The position numbers and the translations under genes are program-made. Shown here one piece after another: positions 5,109-10,960 of a DNA stretch of 13,034 nt. This stretch comes from an uncultured Clostridia bacterium. Lineage in GTDB: Bacteria; Bacillota; Clostridia; UBA1381; UMGS1253. Positions within the stretch are counted from its first letter, which is position 1, and the number at the start of each line of letters is the position of its first letter. The stretch covers positions 1 to 13,034 of the forward strand of contig CAKSHB010000037.1 of NCBI GenBank assembly GCA_934456295.1, given 5' to 3'. The notes below the pieces were generated by a model. That model searched no databases and had not been told where the DNA came from. It saw nothing but the letters and a program-made list of their open reading frames with translations.

Positions 5109-5810
5109 ATGAGACAAGATAACATTTTATCAGATAAGCAGATTTTATTAGAAGAAAAAGCAAGAATTGAACGCAGAATCAAGGCAAAAAAATTACCAAA
5201 CTACAAGGTAGAATCAGTCGGTGGATACATTGCAGATGATGAGATATTTGTGCAGTATCCAGGAAGAACAGGTTATTATATTTCGAATTATAATCGAGTG
5301 ATTTCGACAAAAAGAAATAGAATAACCTTGATGAAACCGCAAAAAGATAAAAATGGATATATGTATATCTTAACGTGTAAAAAAGGACATGTAAAAAAAC
5401 TATGGATACAGAGAGGTATGGCAGAGGTATTTTGCCCTAATATCTTTAAGGACGTGCTTGAAAAAAATGGGAAAACAATTAAAGTACAGGCACATCATCT
5501 GAACCATAGAAAAGACCAGAATTACCCAGAAAATCTTATATTCATTCCATCCTATTTACATGTAATCTGCAATTATATAAGCAGATTTGGTATTTTTAGA
5601 ACTAAAACAGCAAAGGTATTGCATCCATTGGATATAGTTGAAAAAACAGGCTTGAATCTTGCAGATATTATACTATGTGCAAGAAAAAGACCAGTTAAAC
5701 AAGTAGGAAAATGGACTATCTTTGATGTTAAAGGGCGTAAGATTGCATTGGATTTTTTGCCAAGTTTTTATGAATCAGGATTTGCTTTTAAAGAAGAAAA
5801 ATCGGCTTAA
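5109..5810 (+). CDS. HNH endonuclease-like protein with NUMOD4 domain, 233 aa
   Basis: The ATG at 5109 follows AAAAGGAAG (5091-5099). Residues 1-30 are a charged helix. Residues about 45-110 match the NUMOD4 pattern: YPGRTGYYISNYNRVIST, a lysine-rich strand, then NGYMYILTC and a WIQRGMAEVFCPN helix. Residues about 126-151 fit an HNH nuclease core: HH (129-130), N142 in ENL and H151, with HLNHRKDQNYPENL. The C-terminal part (about 172-206) looks like a NUMOD1-type DNA-binding repeat. Such proteins are mostly homing or phage-associated nucleases that cut DNA. No intron or intein is seen, so it would be free-standing. It lies between the replication-type gene and the radical SAM pair. The HNH motif is plausible but not perfect, so activity is uncertain. 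Confidence 0.7.
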   Translation: MRQDNILSDKQILLEEKARIERRIKAKKLPNYKVESVGGYIADDEIFVQYPGRTGYYISNYNRVISTKRNRITLMKPQKDKNGYMYILTCKKGHVKKLWIQRGMAEVFCPNIFKDVLEKNGKTIKVQAHHLNHRKDQNYPENLIFIPSYLHVICNYISRFGIFRTKTAKVLHPLDIVEKTGLNLADIILCARKRPVKQVGKWTIFDVKGRKIALDFLPSFYESGFAFKEEKSA

Positions 5811-5880
5811 AAACTATAAATGGACGTAGATGTAAGCTTCATTTTTTAGTGATCTTAATTATACAAGAAACTCCTTTCAT

Positions 5881-5910
5881 GGGCAGATGCAGCAAAAAAC
5901 GTATCTGCCC
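5881..5910. promoter_or_regulatory. Inverted repeat between the HNH gene and the radical SAM operon
   Basis: GGGCAGAT (5881-5888) and ATCTGCCC (5903-5910) form a perfect 8-bp stem with a 14-base loop. No T run follows in the plus direction, so it is a poor terminator. It is more likely an operator or a leader hairpin of the operon starting at 5979. An AT-rich stretch with TATAAA near 5936 could be part of the promoter, but no matching -35 was found. Confidence 0.5.
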
Positions 5911-5978
5911 AACTATTAAAAATTAAAAAATACACTATAAAAATAAACCAAACCAAGAAAGAAAAGAGGAACAATACC

Positions 5979-6383
5979 ATGAACAATAAATACTTATTCG
6001 ATGCAAACAAAGAAACATTATTAAAAAACACTGAACTAAACGTACCAGAAGCAAAGAAGATACCAGAATCTCAGTTGCATACGTACAGCGAAGCCTTGAC
6101 AATGTACCAGAAGATCATGAATGAGCGAAAAGACACGGCAGAATACAAGAAAATGCTTAATGAATTCATTATGAATCTATACGAAACAAAGGATAATTCG
6201 GACTTACACCCAGAGGTCAAAAAAATGTACCGCAAATTATATCATGCGGTTGCTTATGAGAACGATGGAATCATTAAGATGAATGATAGTGCAGATGTTA
6301 TTAAACAGATTTATAACGATCTTGCTACGATTTTTGGCTATACAGAGGAACAGGCAGAAGCATTAAAGGAGAGATTGGCATAA
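5979..6383 (+). CDS. Unknown 134-aa helical protein coupled to the radical SAM enzyme
   Basis: The ATG at 5979 follows AAGAGGAA with a 7-base spacer. The protein is not recognised. It is soluble, predicted mostly helical, charged, without cysteine and rich in tyrosine (about 10, including the cluster MYRKLYHAVAYEND near residues 83-96). Its last part (GYTEEQAEALKERLA) is an amphipathic helix. It ends at TAA 6381-6383, immediately followed by the ATG of the radical SAM gene, whose ribosome binding site lies inside this gene. The two are thus translationally coupled and probably act together. It may be the substrate, a substrate-presenting partner or a regulator of the enzyme. It lacks the short leader-core layout of a classical RiPP precursor. 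All roles are inferences from position. Confidence 0.8.
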   Translation: MNNKYLFDANKETLLKNTELNVPEAKKIPESQLHTYSEALTMYQKIMNERKDTAEYKKMLNEFIMNLYETKDNSDLHPEVKKMYRKLYHAVAYENDGIIKMNDSADVIKQIYNDLATIFGYTEEQAEALKERLA

Positions 6384-7634
6384 ATGAAGAAAAAAGTAAG
6401 TATAAGACATTTAGTAATAGAAATCGGATTGCGTTGTAATTTCGCTTGTGAACACTGTTATCAGGGAGAATCACGAGATATATCTATTACCGCAGATGTA
6501 GTTGAAGCGTTATGTGATAGTGTATATCAGATTGATGAGTTACATTTAGCTGGTGGCGAACCTATGTTACATGTTGATGAACTGCGAATGATCTTGAAAA
6601 TCTTTAAAAAGAGAAGAATCAGAGTTAAATATCTAGGAATCACAACAAATATGTCGATACAGTCACAAGAATTTGCAGATGTATATAACGAATGGGCTGA
6701 ATATATTACGTGTCCAGAAGAATCAGGGCTTAGCGTTTCGATTGATCCATTTCATTTAGAGTTTATTACAAGAGAGGAAATTAATCAGAACATTGCATTT
6801 TATCGCAAAAAATGCCCACAATTAAAGCAAAAACATAATATAATTGTATTCGATAATACGAATGACAAGGTAATGTATGCAGAAGGACGTATGAAATCAA
6901 AATCAAAGATTTTAGAAATTATACAAAAATATGATTTAGATATAGTCATGGATACTCCTAAACAGCCAACTACAAGATATACGATAAAAAACAACAAAAA
7001 ATGTAAGCCCCAAAAAGGTAATGAAACAAATCCTTGCGGCTATAGATGTGTCGAAAATTGTATATATACGCCACCAATTGTATTATTCTGTGATGGTTCG
7101 TATGCACCTAGTGAGGCAATACCGACTAAAAAAGAGGCAGAGGAGAAAGGTTTTATTATTGGAAATGTATTAAAAGATAACTTTTTTGAAACCATAAAAC
7201 CATTTAATAAGAAATGTAAACAAGTGAGAAACAAATATGTCTCAGCAACACCAATCTATTTAGATATAAACGGAATTTATAATAAGGTCAATAAAATGGC
7301 AAATAAGGCAATATTTTTTGCGGTCATTAGGGATTATGATAATGCAAAGAAATATAGGCTAGATGCTGAGTGTTATTTGGATACATTAAAAAAATTTTCA
7401 ACATATGGATATCTCATAGATCCTGCAAATGAAAAAATAATGAATAAGACATTTAGAAGTTTATCAGAAAACGAAAAATCAGAATTGAAAAATAATGCTA
7501 TTTTTGGCAATATAATGACCAAAGAAGAACGGCAAAAAGCATGGAAAAGAATGACTGATACATATAATGTATTGAGTGAGATTGAAAAGAAGATTGAACA
7601 AATGGAAGAAGATTATAATAAAACTAAAGCGTAA
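6384..7634 (+). CDS. Radical SAM enzyme with auxiliary-cluster cysteines, 416 aa
   Basis: This enzyme is expected to bind a [4Fe-4S] cluster and cleave S-adenosylmethionine. C18, C22 and C25 form the CxxxCxxC motif (CNFACEHC), and LAGGEP (55-60) is the SAM-binding motif. SVSIDPFH (117-124) and YAEGR (165-169) are typical barrel-strand motifs. A second cysteine group (C207, C218, C222, C226, C236 and possibly C278) suggests a SPASM- or twitch-like auxiliary cluster, as in enzymes that modify peptides or proteins. Residues about 370-412 form a charged, likely coiled-coil tail. The start at 6384 abuts the upstream stop, and AAAGGAGAG (6366-6374) serves it. The upstream 134-aa protein is the obvious partner. 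The substrate is unknown, and I see no transporter or peptidase beside it. Confidence 0.9.
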   Translation: MKKKVSIRHLVIEIGLRCNFACEHCYQGESRDISITADVVEALCDSVYQIDELHLAGGEPMLHVDELRMILKIFKKRRIRVKYLGITTNMSIQSQEFADVYNEWAEYITCPEESGLSVSIDPFHLEFITREEINQNIAFYRKKCPQLKQKHNIIVFDNTNDKVMYAEGRMKSKSKILEIIQKYDLDIVMDTPKQPTTRYTIKNNKKCKPQKGNETNPCGYRCVENCIYTPPIVLFCDGSYAPSEAIPTKKEAEEKGFIIGNVLKDNFFETIKPFNKKCKQVRNKYVSATPIYLDINGIYNKVNKMANKAIFFAVIRDYDNAKKYRLDAECYLDTLKKFSTYGYLIDPANEKIMNKTFRSLSENEKSELKNNAIFGNIMTKEERQKAWKRMTDTYNVLSEIEKKIEQMEEDYNKTKA

Positions 7635-7640
7635 AAAAAT

Positions 7641-7681
7641 AAGACGTACCAGAGAAACAAAGTCTTTGATGCGTCTTTTTT
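7641..7681. terminator. Bidirectional terminator between radical SAM and zinc-ribbon genes
   Basis: AAGACGT (7641-7647) pairs with GCGTCTT (7671-7677), with a smaller inner pairing in the loop. Ts follow on the plus strand (7676-7682), and the minus strand has a T run after the other arm. It serves the two convergent genes. Confidence 0.75.
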
Positions 7682-7696
7682 ATTTGCAGTATTATC

Positions 7697-7858
7697 TTAC
7701 CATTTATAACCGCAATTATTACATTTGAATGTTTTGCGAACGTTAGAACTTAAGATTCCAACTGCAAGGAATCCCATTGCCTTTTTTCCTGCACTAATCT
7801 TCTCAATGTTAGTTGATCCACATGTTGGGCAATGTGGCACATTATTATTTTTTCCCAT
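7697..7858 (-). CDS. Small zinc-ribbon protein, 53 aa
   Basis: On the minus strand an ATG at 7858 follows GAGGAG with a short spacer and reads 53 residues to TAA. CPTCG (C10, C13) and CNNCGYKW (C46, C49) form a two-knuckle zinc ribbon. Between them lies a small hydrophobic, glycine-containing segment (AMGFLAVGIL). Short zinc-ribbon proteins of this layout are frequent in phages and plasmids of Firmicutes; their role is mostly unknown, possibly nucleic-acid or protein binding. It is convergent with the radical SAM gene and divergent from the 48-aa gene at 8018. Its own promoter lies at 7905-7933. Functional involvement with the radical SAM pair cannot be judged. Confidence 0.8.
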   Translation of the reverse strand: MGKNNNVPHCPTCGSTNIEKISAGKKAMGFLAVGILSSNVRKTFKCNNCGYKW

Positions 7859-7904
7859 GATATACTCCTCTCAATTAAATGAATAAATTATTTATGCTAT
7901 AATT

Positions 7905-7933
7905 ATTATAGCACGTTGACGTACAAAAGTTAA
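7905..7933 (-). promoter_or_regulatory. Promoter of the zinc-ribbon gene, with palindromic -10
   Basis: Minus strand: TTAACT (7933-7928), 17 bp, TATAAT (7910-7905). The -10 sits in a palindrome, GCTATAA-TTA-TTATAGC (7896-7912), which could be an operator. A second TATAAT reads on the plus strand (7899-7904). Confidence 0.55.
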
Positions 7934-7944
7934 TAGTTTATAAT
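7916..7944 (+). promoter_or_regulatory. Promoter of the 48-aa gene
   Basis: TTGACG (7916-7921), a 17-bp spacer and TATAAT (7939-7944). It diverges from, and overlaps, the zinc-ribbon promoter, so the two small genes may be controlled jointly. The start codon at 8018 gives a leader of about 65 bases. Confidence 0.7.
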
Positions 7945-8017
7945 AAATTTATCAAAATAAAATATAAACTAATTTTAAAATACACTTTGTAAAATTTCCA
8001 GAAAGGGGCTATGATAA

Positions 8018-8164
8018 ATGATAAAGCAGATGATCACAAATACATTAACCGCCAGAGCAACCGCAGAATCGCAAGAAGTAATCCGCCTAAGGTGGCAGAA
8101 AGCAAGACTTGAACGTGCGATCGCAGAGAAGAAGAGGCTGAAAGAGGCTGAAATGATGAAATAA
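8018..8164 (+). CDS. Small basic helical peptide, 48 aa
   Basis: I choose the ATG at 8018, because AAAGGGG (8002-8008) lies about 9 bases upstream. Another ATG at 8011 is too close to it and reads a different frame (33 codons). The product is one long predicted amphipathic helix rich in Arg, Lys, Glu and Ala (QEVIRLRWQKARLERAIAEK and onward), with no cysteine and no membrane segment. No family is recognised. A good promoter at 7916-7944 and the terminator at 8222-8276 frame it as its own transcription unit. A DNA- or protein-binding helper is possible but unproven. Confidence 0.6.
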   Translation: MIKQMITNTLTARATAESQEVIRLRWQKARLERAIAEKKRLKEAEMMK

Positions 8165-8174
8165 GATGGCATTT

Positions 8175-8209
8175 GCACGTGAGAAAGGTCATTTTTTCCA
8201 TCGACTCGA
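8175..8209 (+). repeat. Bipartite site, copy A: GCACGTGAG-N18-CGACTCGA
   Basis: GCACGTGAG (8175-8183) and CGACTCGA (8202-8209) are separated by 18 T-rich bases. The same two blocks with the same 18-bp spacing recur in the same orientation at 11751-11785, upstream of parA. It lies 10 bp after the 48-aa gene. It may be a partition (centromere) site, a recombination site or an operator. Confidence 0.65.
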
Positions 8210-8221
8210 AGCGACGTTTTG

Positions 8222-8276
8222 AAATCCAGTAATTTCTAGGAGTCCGAAATCCCTTGATTTTACTGGGTTTTTTGCG
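8222..8276 (+). terminator. Terminator after the 48-aa gene
   Basis: AAATCCAGTAA (8222-8232) pairs with TTACTGGGTTT (8260-8270), an 11-bp stem with one G-T pair. A long loop holds a smaller GGAGTCCGAAATCCC element. A T run follows. Confidence 0.75.
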
Positions 8277-8645
8277 TTTTGTATTTTTTCCAGTATCTCA
8301 AATTTTCCCAAATTAGCATCAAAAAATCCTTATATTTCCTAGAGTTTGTCGACACACGTTTTTATTTTGCTTATTTTTCCTCAACAAATGTATATTTCCT
8401 ACTAAATTACTAGGTTTTTATCGTTTTGCACGACTGCACGTTTTTAGAGTGTTACAATATTTTCCAATGTAAAAAAGTCCGCAATTTATTGGGGTTTTTG
8501 ATGATTTTGATTTTGTCATCGACGACGTCTCCGAAGCACTGTTTTTTAGCATCGGTGCCACTGGCGAGGCGAGAGTACACTTGCTTATGATAATTTCCAT
8601 CTTAAGAGGCATATAAAAAAGGGGAAACAAAAAAGTTATAAAAGT
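8277..8645. other. Non-coding T-rich region upstream of the serine recombinase
   Basis: No gene with a start signal is seen. TATATTTCCTA occurs at 8331 and again exactly 60 bp later at 8391. Both copies are followed by a loosely similar TTTTTAT...TTTTGC block. Further elements are an imperfect hairpin around AAAAAGTCC...GGGGTTTTT (about 8473-8500) and GCCACTGGC (about 8569). Resolvases often act on sites next to their own gene, so a res-like site here is possible. A single-strand origin or oriT could not be recognised. Confidence 0.4.
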
Positions 8646-8647
8646 GC

Positions 8648-8677
8648 TTGATTTTTTACAAGGTACCATGTTATAAT
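8648..8677 (+). promoter_or_regulatory. Recombinase promoter with GGTACC operator element
   Basis: TTGATT (8648-8653), an 18-bp spacer and TATAAT (8672-8677). The spacer ends GGTACC-ATGT (8662-8671). The same GGTACCATGT immediately before the -10 occurs at the promoters of the 92-aa and SprT-like genes, and a close variant occurs upstream of the minus-strand ribbon-helix-helix gene. Confidence 0.75.
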
Positions 8678-8739
8678 AAGGGTATCAGAAGAAATCAACG
8701 TTTGTTGCAATACTTTTTTGGAAGAAAGGGGAGCAGATT

Positions 8740-9480
8740 ATGGCAGTTTATGGATATTGCAGAATCTCAAGAAAAACGCAGAATATACAGCGACAAGTAA
8801 GAAATATCCTTAGTGCGTTTCCAATGGCTGAAACGTACCTAGAGGCATTTACAGGAACAAAGTTTTTTGGGCGAAAAGAATTTGATAAGATATTAAAAAA
8901 AGTCAAACCGAAAGATACGATTGTATTCGATGAGGTGTCTCGAATGAGTCGTAACGCAGAAGAGGGCGTTGCACAGTATTTTGAATTATTCGATATGGGC
9001 GTTGATCTTGTATTTCTCAAAGAGCGTTATATTGATACGTCTGTATACAGAAAAGCAATAGAGGAATCAATCCAAAGTACAGGAAATGAAATAGCCGACA
9101 TCTATATTGAAGCAACTAACAGAGTCATTCGATTGCTTGCAAAACAGCAGATTATCAAGGCATTTGAACAGGCTCAAAAGGAAGTTGATTTTTTGCATCA
9201 ACGAACGAAAGAGGGAATTGAAACAGCAAGAAATAACGGAAAGCAAATTGGAATCCTGAAAGGGCAAAAACTGGTTACGAAGAAATCTATTGAAGCAAAG
9301 GCAATTATCAAAAAACATAATATTGCGTTTGGTGGATCGTTGAACAATGAAGAGACATGGAAACTTGCCAATATCAGCAAAGTAACATTTTATAAATACA
9401 AAAAAGAGCTTGAAGCCGAACGATTACAAGAAATGAAAGCAGATCAGCAGAACCAGGAACGAAAAAAAGAAGCCTCATGA
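8740..9480 (+). CDS. Serine recombinase (resolvase/invertase family), 246 aa
   Basis: This is a site-specific recombinase that would cut DNA with a serine nucleophile. The N-terminal catalytic domain (about 2-170) has the YCRIS motif with R8 and S10, and DEVSRMSRN (64-72) carrying the arginines expected in the active site. The long E-helix region is represented by EIADIYIEATNRVIRLLAKQ and EGIETARNNGKQIG. A C-terminal helix-turn-helix lies around residues 203-227 (ISKVTFYKYKKEL). It is somewhat longer than standard resolvases (about 180-210 aa), with extra residues in the 125-155 region and a charged tail. AAAGGGGAG supports the ATG at 8740. It may resolve plasmid dimers or move DNA. Target sites are not proven; candidates lie upstream. 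Confidence 0.9.
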   Translation: MAVYGYCRISRKTQNIQRQVRNILSAFPMAETYLEAFTGTKFFGRKEFDKILKKVKPKDTIVFDEVSRMSRNAEEGVAQYFELFDMGVDLVFLKERYIDTSVYRKAIEESIQSTGNEIADIYIEATNRVIRLLAKQQIIKAFEQAQKEVDFLHQRTKEGIETARNNGKQIGILKGQKLVTKKSIEAKAIIKKHNIAFGGSLNNEETWKLANISKVTFYKYKKELEAERLQEMKADQQNQERKKEAS

Positions 9481-9498
9481 TCTGGGGCTTTTCTTTTT
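9462..9498 (+). terminator. Terminator of the recombinase gene
   Basis: An A-rich arm with GAAGCCTC pairs with GGGGCTT, with a 2-base bulge, followed by TTCTTTTT. The stem overlaps the stop codon (TGA, 9478-9480). Confidence 0.7.
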
Positions 9499-9515
9499 GG
9501 TTATATACGCACGCA

Positions 9516-9555
9516 ATAAAAAAAGAGAGGTACCCTACCACAGATACTCTCTCTT
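9516..9555 (-). terminator. Terminator of the minus-strand ribbon-helix-helix gene
   Basis: AAGAGAG (9523-9529) and CTCTCTT (9549-9555) form the stem. Read on the minus strand, a T run follows (9524-9516). An inner GGTACC (9529-9534) lies in the loop. It faces the recombinase terminator back to back. Confidence 0.7.
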
Positions 9556-9627
9556 CTGAGATAATTAAGGCAGAACGCCTCAACAACTAACTTTTATATT
9601 ATAAACGATTGTTTCGTTATTTTCAAT

Positions 9628-9921
9628 TTAATCTTCTTCTTTGATCTTTTCTGCCAACGTCTGGCAGATGAAGTCATTCATTGAACTATATTGATCTGAA
9701 TGATCTGCGATATACTTTTCTATGGCTTCTTTTAAATCTCCGGACATGCGGAGCCTGACACTCTTGCGTGCCTTTGCCATTGCCTGATTATATTCTTCTT
9801 CTGTTATCGTTTTATCTTCCTTATACTTCTTGAGACCCTCGCCAGTATACTTTGCATCTGCAAGCAGTTTTGACTTGTAAACGTTGCCTTGCTTTAATTC
9901 TGGATCGACTTTTCTCGACAT
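9628..9921 (-). CDS. Ribbon-helix-helix DNA-binding protein, 97 aa
   Basis: The minus-strand ATG at 9921 follows AGAGAGGTG with a 7-base spacer. Residues 1-50 are polar and charged (a flexible or helical tail). Residues about 52-97 have the ribbon-helix-helix pattern: strand SVRLRMS, helix DLKEAIEKYIADHS, then SSMNDFICQTLAEKI. Arc/MetJ-type proteins of this form bind short palindromes as dimers. It is thus a candidate regulator of the GGTACC-bearing promoters. The promoter at 10151-10179 that would transcribe it carries a GGTACC variant, which would allow autoregulation. The regulatory link is an inference. A leader of about 220 bases separates promoter and start. Confidence 0.8.
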   Translation of the reverse strand: MSRKVDPELKQGNVYKSKLLADAKYTGEGLKKYKEDKTITEEEYNQAMAKARKSVRLRMSGDLKEAIEKYIADHSDQYSSMNDFICQTLAEKIKEED

Positions 9922-10140
9922 GACTCAGCACCTCTCTTATCACAAGAAAGAATGATTGAATCAGATCAAGCATCACACAGAAGAGTGTTAAATGCCCGAC
10001 CTGATCGAAGCGTTGCCGTGCTTCTTAGATGTGTCGTACTGCCAATACGTATATACATCATTCGATCATCCTTTTCATGTTATCTATTATTCGTTTAATT
10101 AGTTTTTAGTTTGTGTTTCATAGCCATGCATAATGTACGA
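9922..10140 (-). other. Long leader of the ribbon-helix-helix gene, with a doubtful 31-aa ORF
   Basis: On the minus strand an ATG at 10061 preceded by AAAAGGA reads 31 basic residues (MMYIRIGSTTHLRSTATLRS and onward) to TGA at 9966-9968. The region also holds a hairpin-like element, GCAT-ACAC/GTGT-ATGC (about 9970-9995). The peptide could be a leader ORF, but there is no homology support. No other gene is seen. Confidence 0.3.
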
Positions 10141-10298
10141 CTAGAGTTCAATTATACAAGGTACCAAGTCAGAATGCAAGTCTGCAAATGCCTTTGCCTC
10201 AGCGTATGAATTGAAGTTACGTTCATCTGCGATCGTTGTCTCAAAGACATCACATTTCAGAAGAACAACCTTGATAAATGGAATATCGACTAACATTT
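10141..10298 (-). pseudogene. Frameshifted small gene (about 51 aa if repaired)
   Basis: The minus-strand ATG at 10298 has a good ribosome binding site (GAGGTG, 6 bases upstream) but reads only 13 codons (MLVDIPFIKVVLL) to a stop. Removing two bases (one CT of a CTCT repeat, near 10259-10264) joins it to an open frame with FETTIADERNFNSYAEAKAF and a natural stop TAG at 10143-10141. The joined 51-residue product looks like a normal small protein, so a 2-base insertion has probably inactivated the gene. A sequencing error is possible. Function is unknown. The downstream promoter at 10151-10179 lies in its last codons. Confidence 0.5.
10151..10179 (-). promoter_or_regulatory. GGTACC-type promoter driving the minus-strand ribbon-helix-helix gene
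   Basis: Minus strand: TTGCAT (10179-10174), 17 bp, TATAAT (10156-10151). GGTACC (10165-10160) lies in the spacer, here 3 rather than 4 bases from the -10. It overlaps the 3' end of the broken small gene 10141-10298. Confidence 0.6.
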
Positions 10299-10350
10299 AT
10301 AACACCTCTTTTCTTAATGTATGTTAGTTATTTATTTGATACAAGCACCA

Positions 10351-10369
10351 AGGGCTTTATTGTAGCCCT
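10351..10369. repeat. Hairpin downstream of the 92-aa gene
   Basis: AGGGCT (10351-10356) and AGCCCT (10364-10369) around TTATTGT. No T run follows on either strand, so termination is uncertain. It lies between the 92-aa gene and the broken gene, both on the minus strand. Confidence 0.5.
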
Positions 10370-10397
10370 CAGCACTGTATTGACTTGTTTATTGTGG

Positions 10398-10676
10398 CTA
10401 TTTGCAAGTGAATCTCATGTTGCTTGTCTTTGTTGTATATTCATCATAGATGTCTGCAAAGTCCTTTTTAAATTGTGTTGAATTGAATCTTTTTGAGATT
10501 ACCTCACGATATGTTATCTTACCCTCATCGGTAAGAATCTCATCAAGTTCGTTTTCATCGAGCCACTCAATGGCTTCTTCTTTCAATTCATCAATTTGCT
10601 TTTTTAACTCATCTTGCATTGCCTGATATTCTTTGATTTCTTTGATTACGTCTTTGATATTTGTTGTTGTTGTCAT
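10398..10676 (-). CDS. Coiled-coil protein of mobile elements, unknown function, 92 aa
   Basis: The minus-strand ATG at 10676 follows AAGAGGTAATTATC. Residues about 5-42 form a charged helix or coiled coil (KEIKEYQAMQDELKKQIDEL and onward). Then come an acidic stretch (LDENELDEILTDEG) and a conserved-looking C-terminal segment (KITYREVISKRFNSTQFKKD). The pattern recalls small proteins common in mobile elements of gut Firmicutes, which have no known function. A comparison with Gam-like nuclease inhibitors is speculative. It has its own GGTACC-type promoter with the best palindrome (10748-10776) and is divergent from the SprT-like gene. A plus-strand ORF across it (10278-10481) has no ribosome binding site and is a shadow. 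Confidence 0.75.
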   Translation of the reverse strand: MTTTTNIKDVIKEIKEYQAMQDELKKQIDELKEEAIEWLDENELDEILTDEGKITYREVISKRFNSTQFKKDFADIYDEYTTKTSNMRFTCK

Positions 10677-10747
10677 GATAATTACCTCTTTTCGTTTATT
10701 GATTTGTTGTGGTAGTAAGTCAAGTTGTTATCTCTTAACTTGTTTAT

Positions 10748-10776
10748 AGTATAACATGGTACCATGTAGAAGTCAA
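10748..10776 (-). promoter_or_regulatory. GGTACC-type promoter of the 92-aa gene
   Basis: Minus strand: TTGACT (10776-10771), 17 bp, TATACT (10753-10748). The spacer holds the perfect 14-bp palindrome ACATGGTACCATGT (10754-10767), the most complete version of the shared element. Confidence 0.75.
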
Positions 10777-10856
10777 TAGTTTTTTGAAATTATTTTAAGT
10801 TTTTTATAACATTATTTTATTACTATAATAAAGTATAAATAATATTAAAAATACAC

Positions 10857-10885
10857 TTGCAATTTACGTGGTACCATGTTATAAT
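10857..10885 (+). promoter_or_regulatory. GGTACC-type promoter of the SprT-like gene
   Basis: TTGCAA (10857-10862), 17 bp, TATAAT (10880-10885). GGTACC (10870-10875) and ATGT precede the -10 exactly as at the recombinase promoter. It is divergent from the 10748-10776 promoter, about 80 bp away. Confidence 0.75.
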
Positions 10886-10960
10886 AAAGACAGTTAAAGA
10901 AGAGATGATTTAACTACTACCACATGACAATTTAATACAAGAAAGAACGAGGTAATTGAA

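Noticed and set aside
8011..8112. 33-aa ORF from the ATG at 8011
   Set aside because: The ribosome binding site is only about two bases from this ATG but ideally placed for the ATG at 8018, which reads a more protein-like frame.
8418..8669. 83-aa minus-strand ORF
   Set aside because: Its start lies in the recombinase promoter (GGTACC element), it has no ribosome binding site, and its composition is unlike the real genes.
10278..10481. 67-aa hydrophobic plus-strand ORF
   Set aside because: It has no ribosome binding site and overlaps the 3' part of the better supported 92-aa minus-strand gene and a hairpin.
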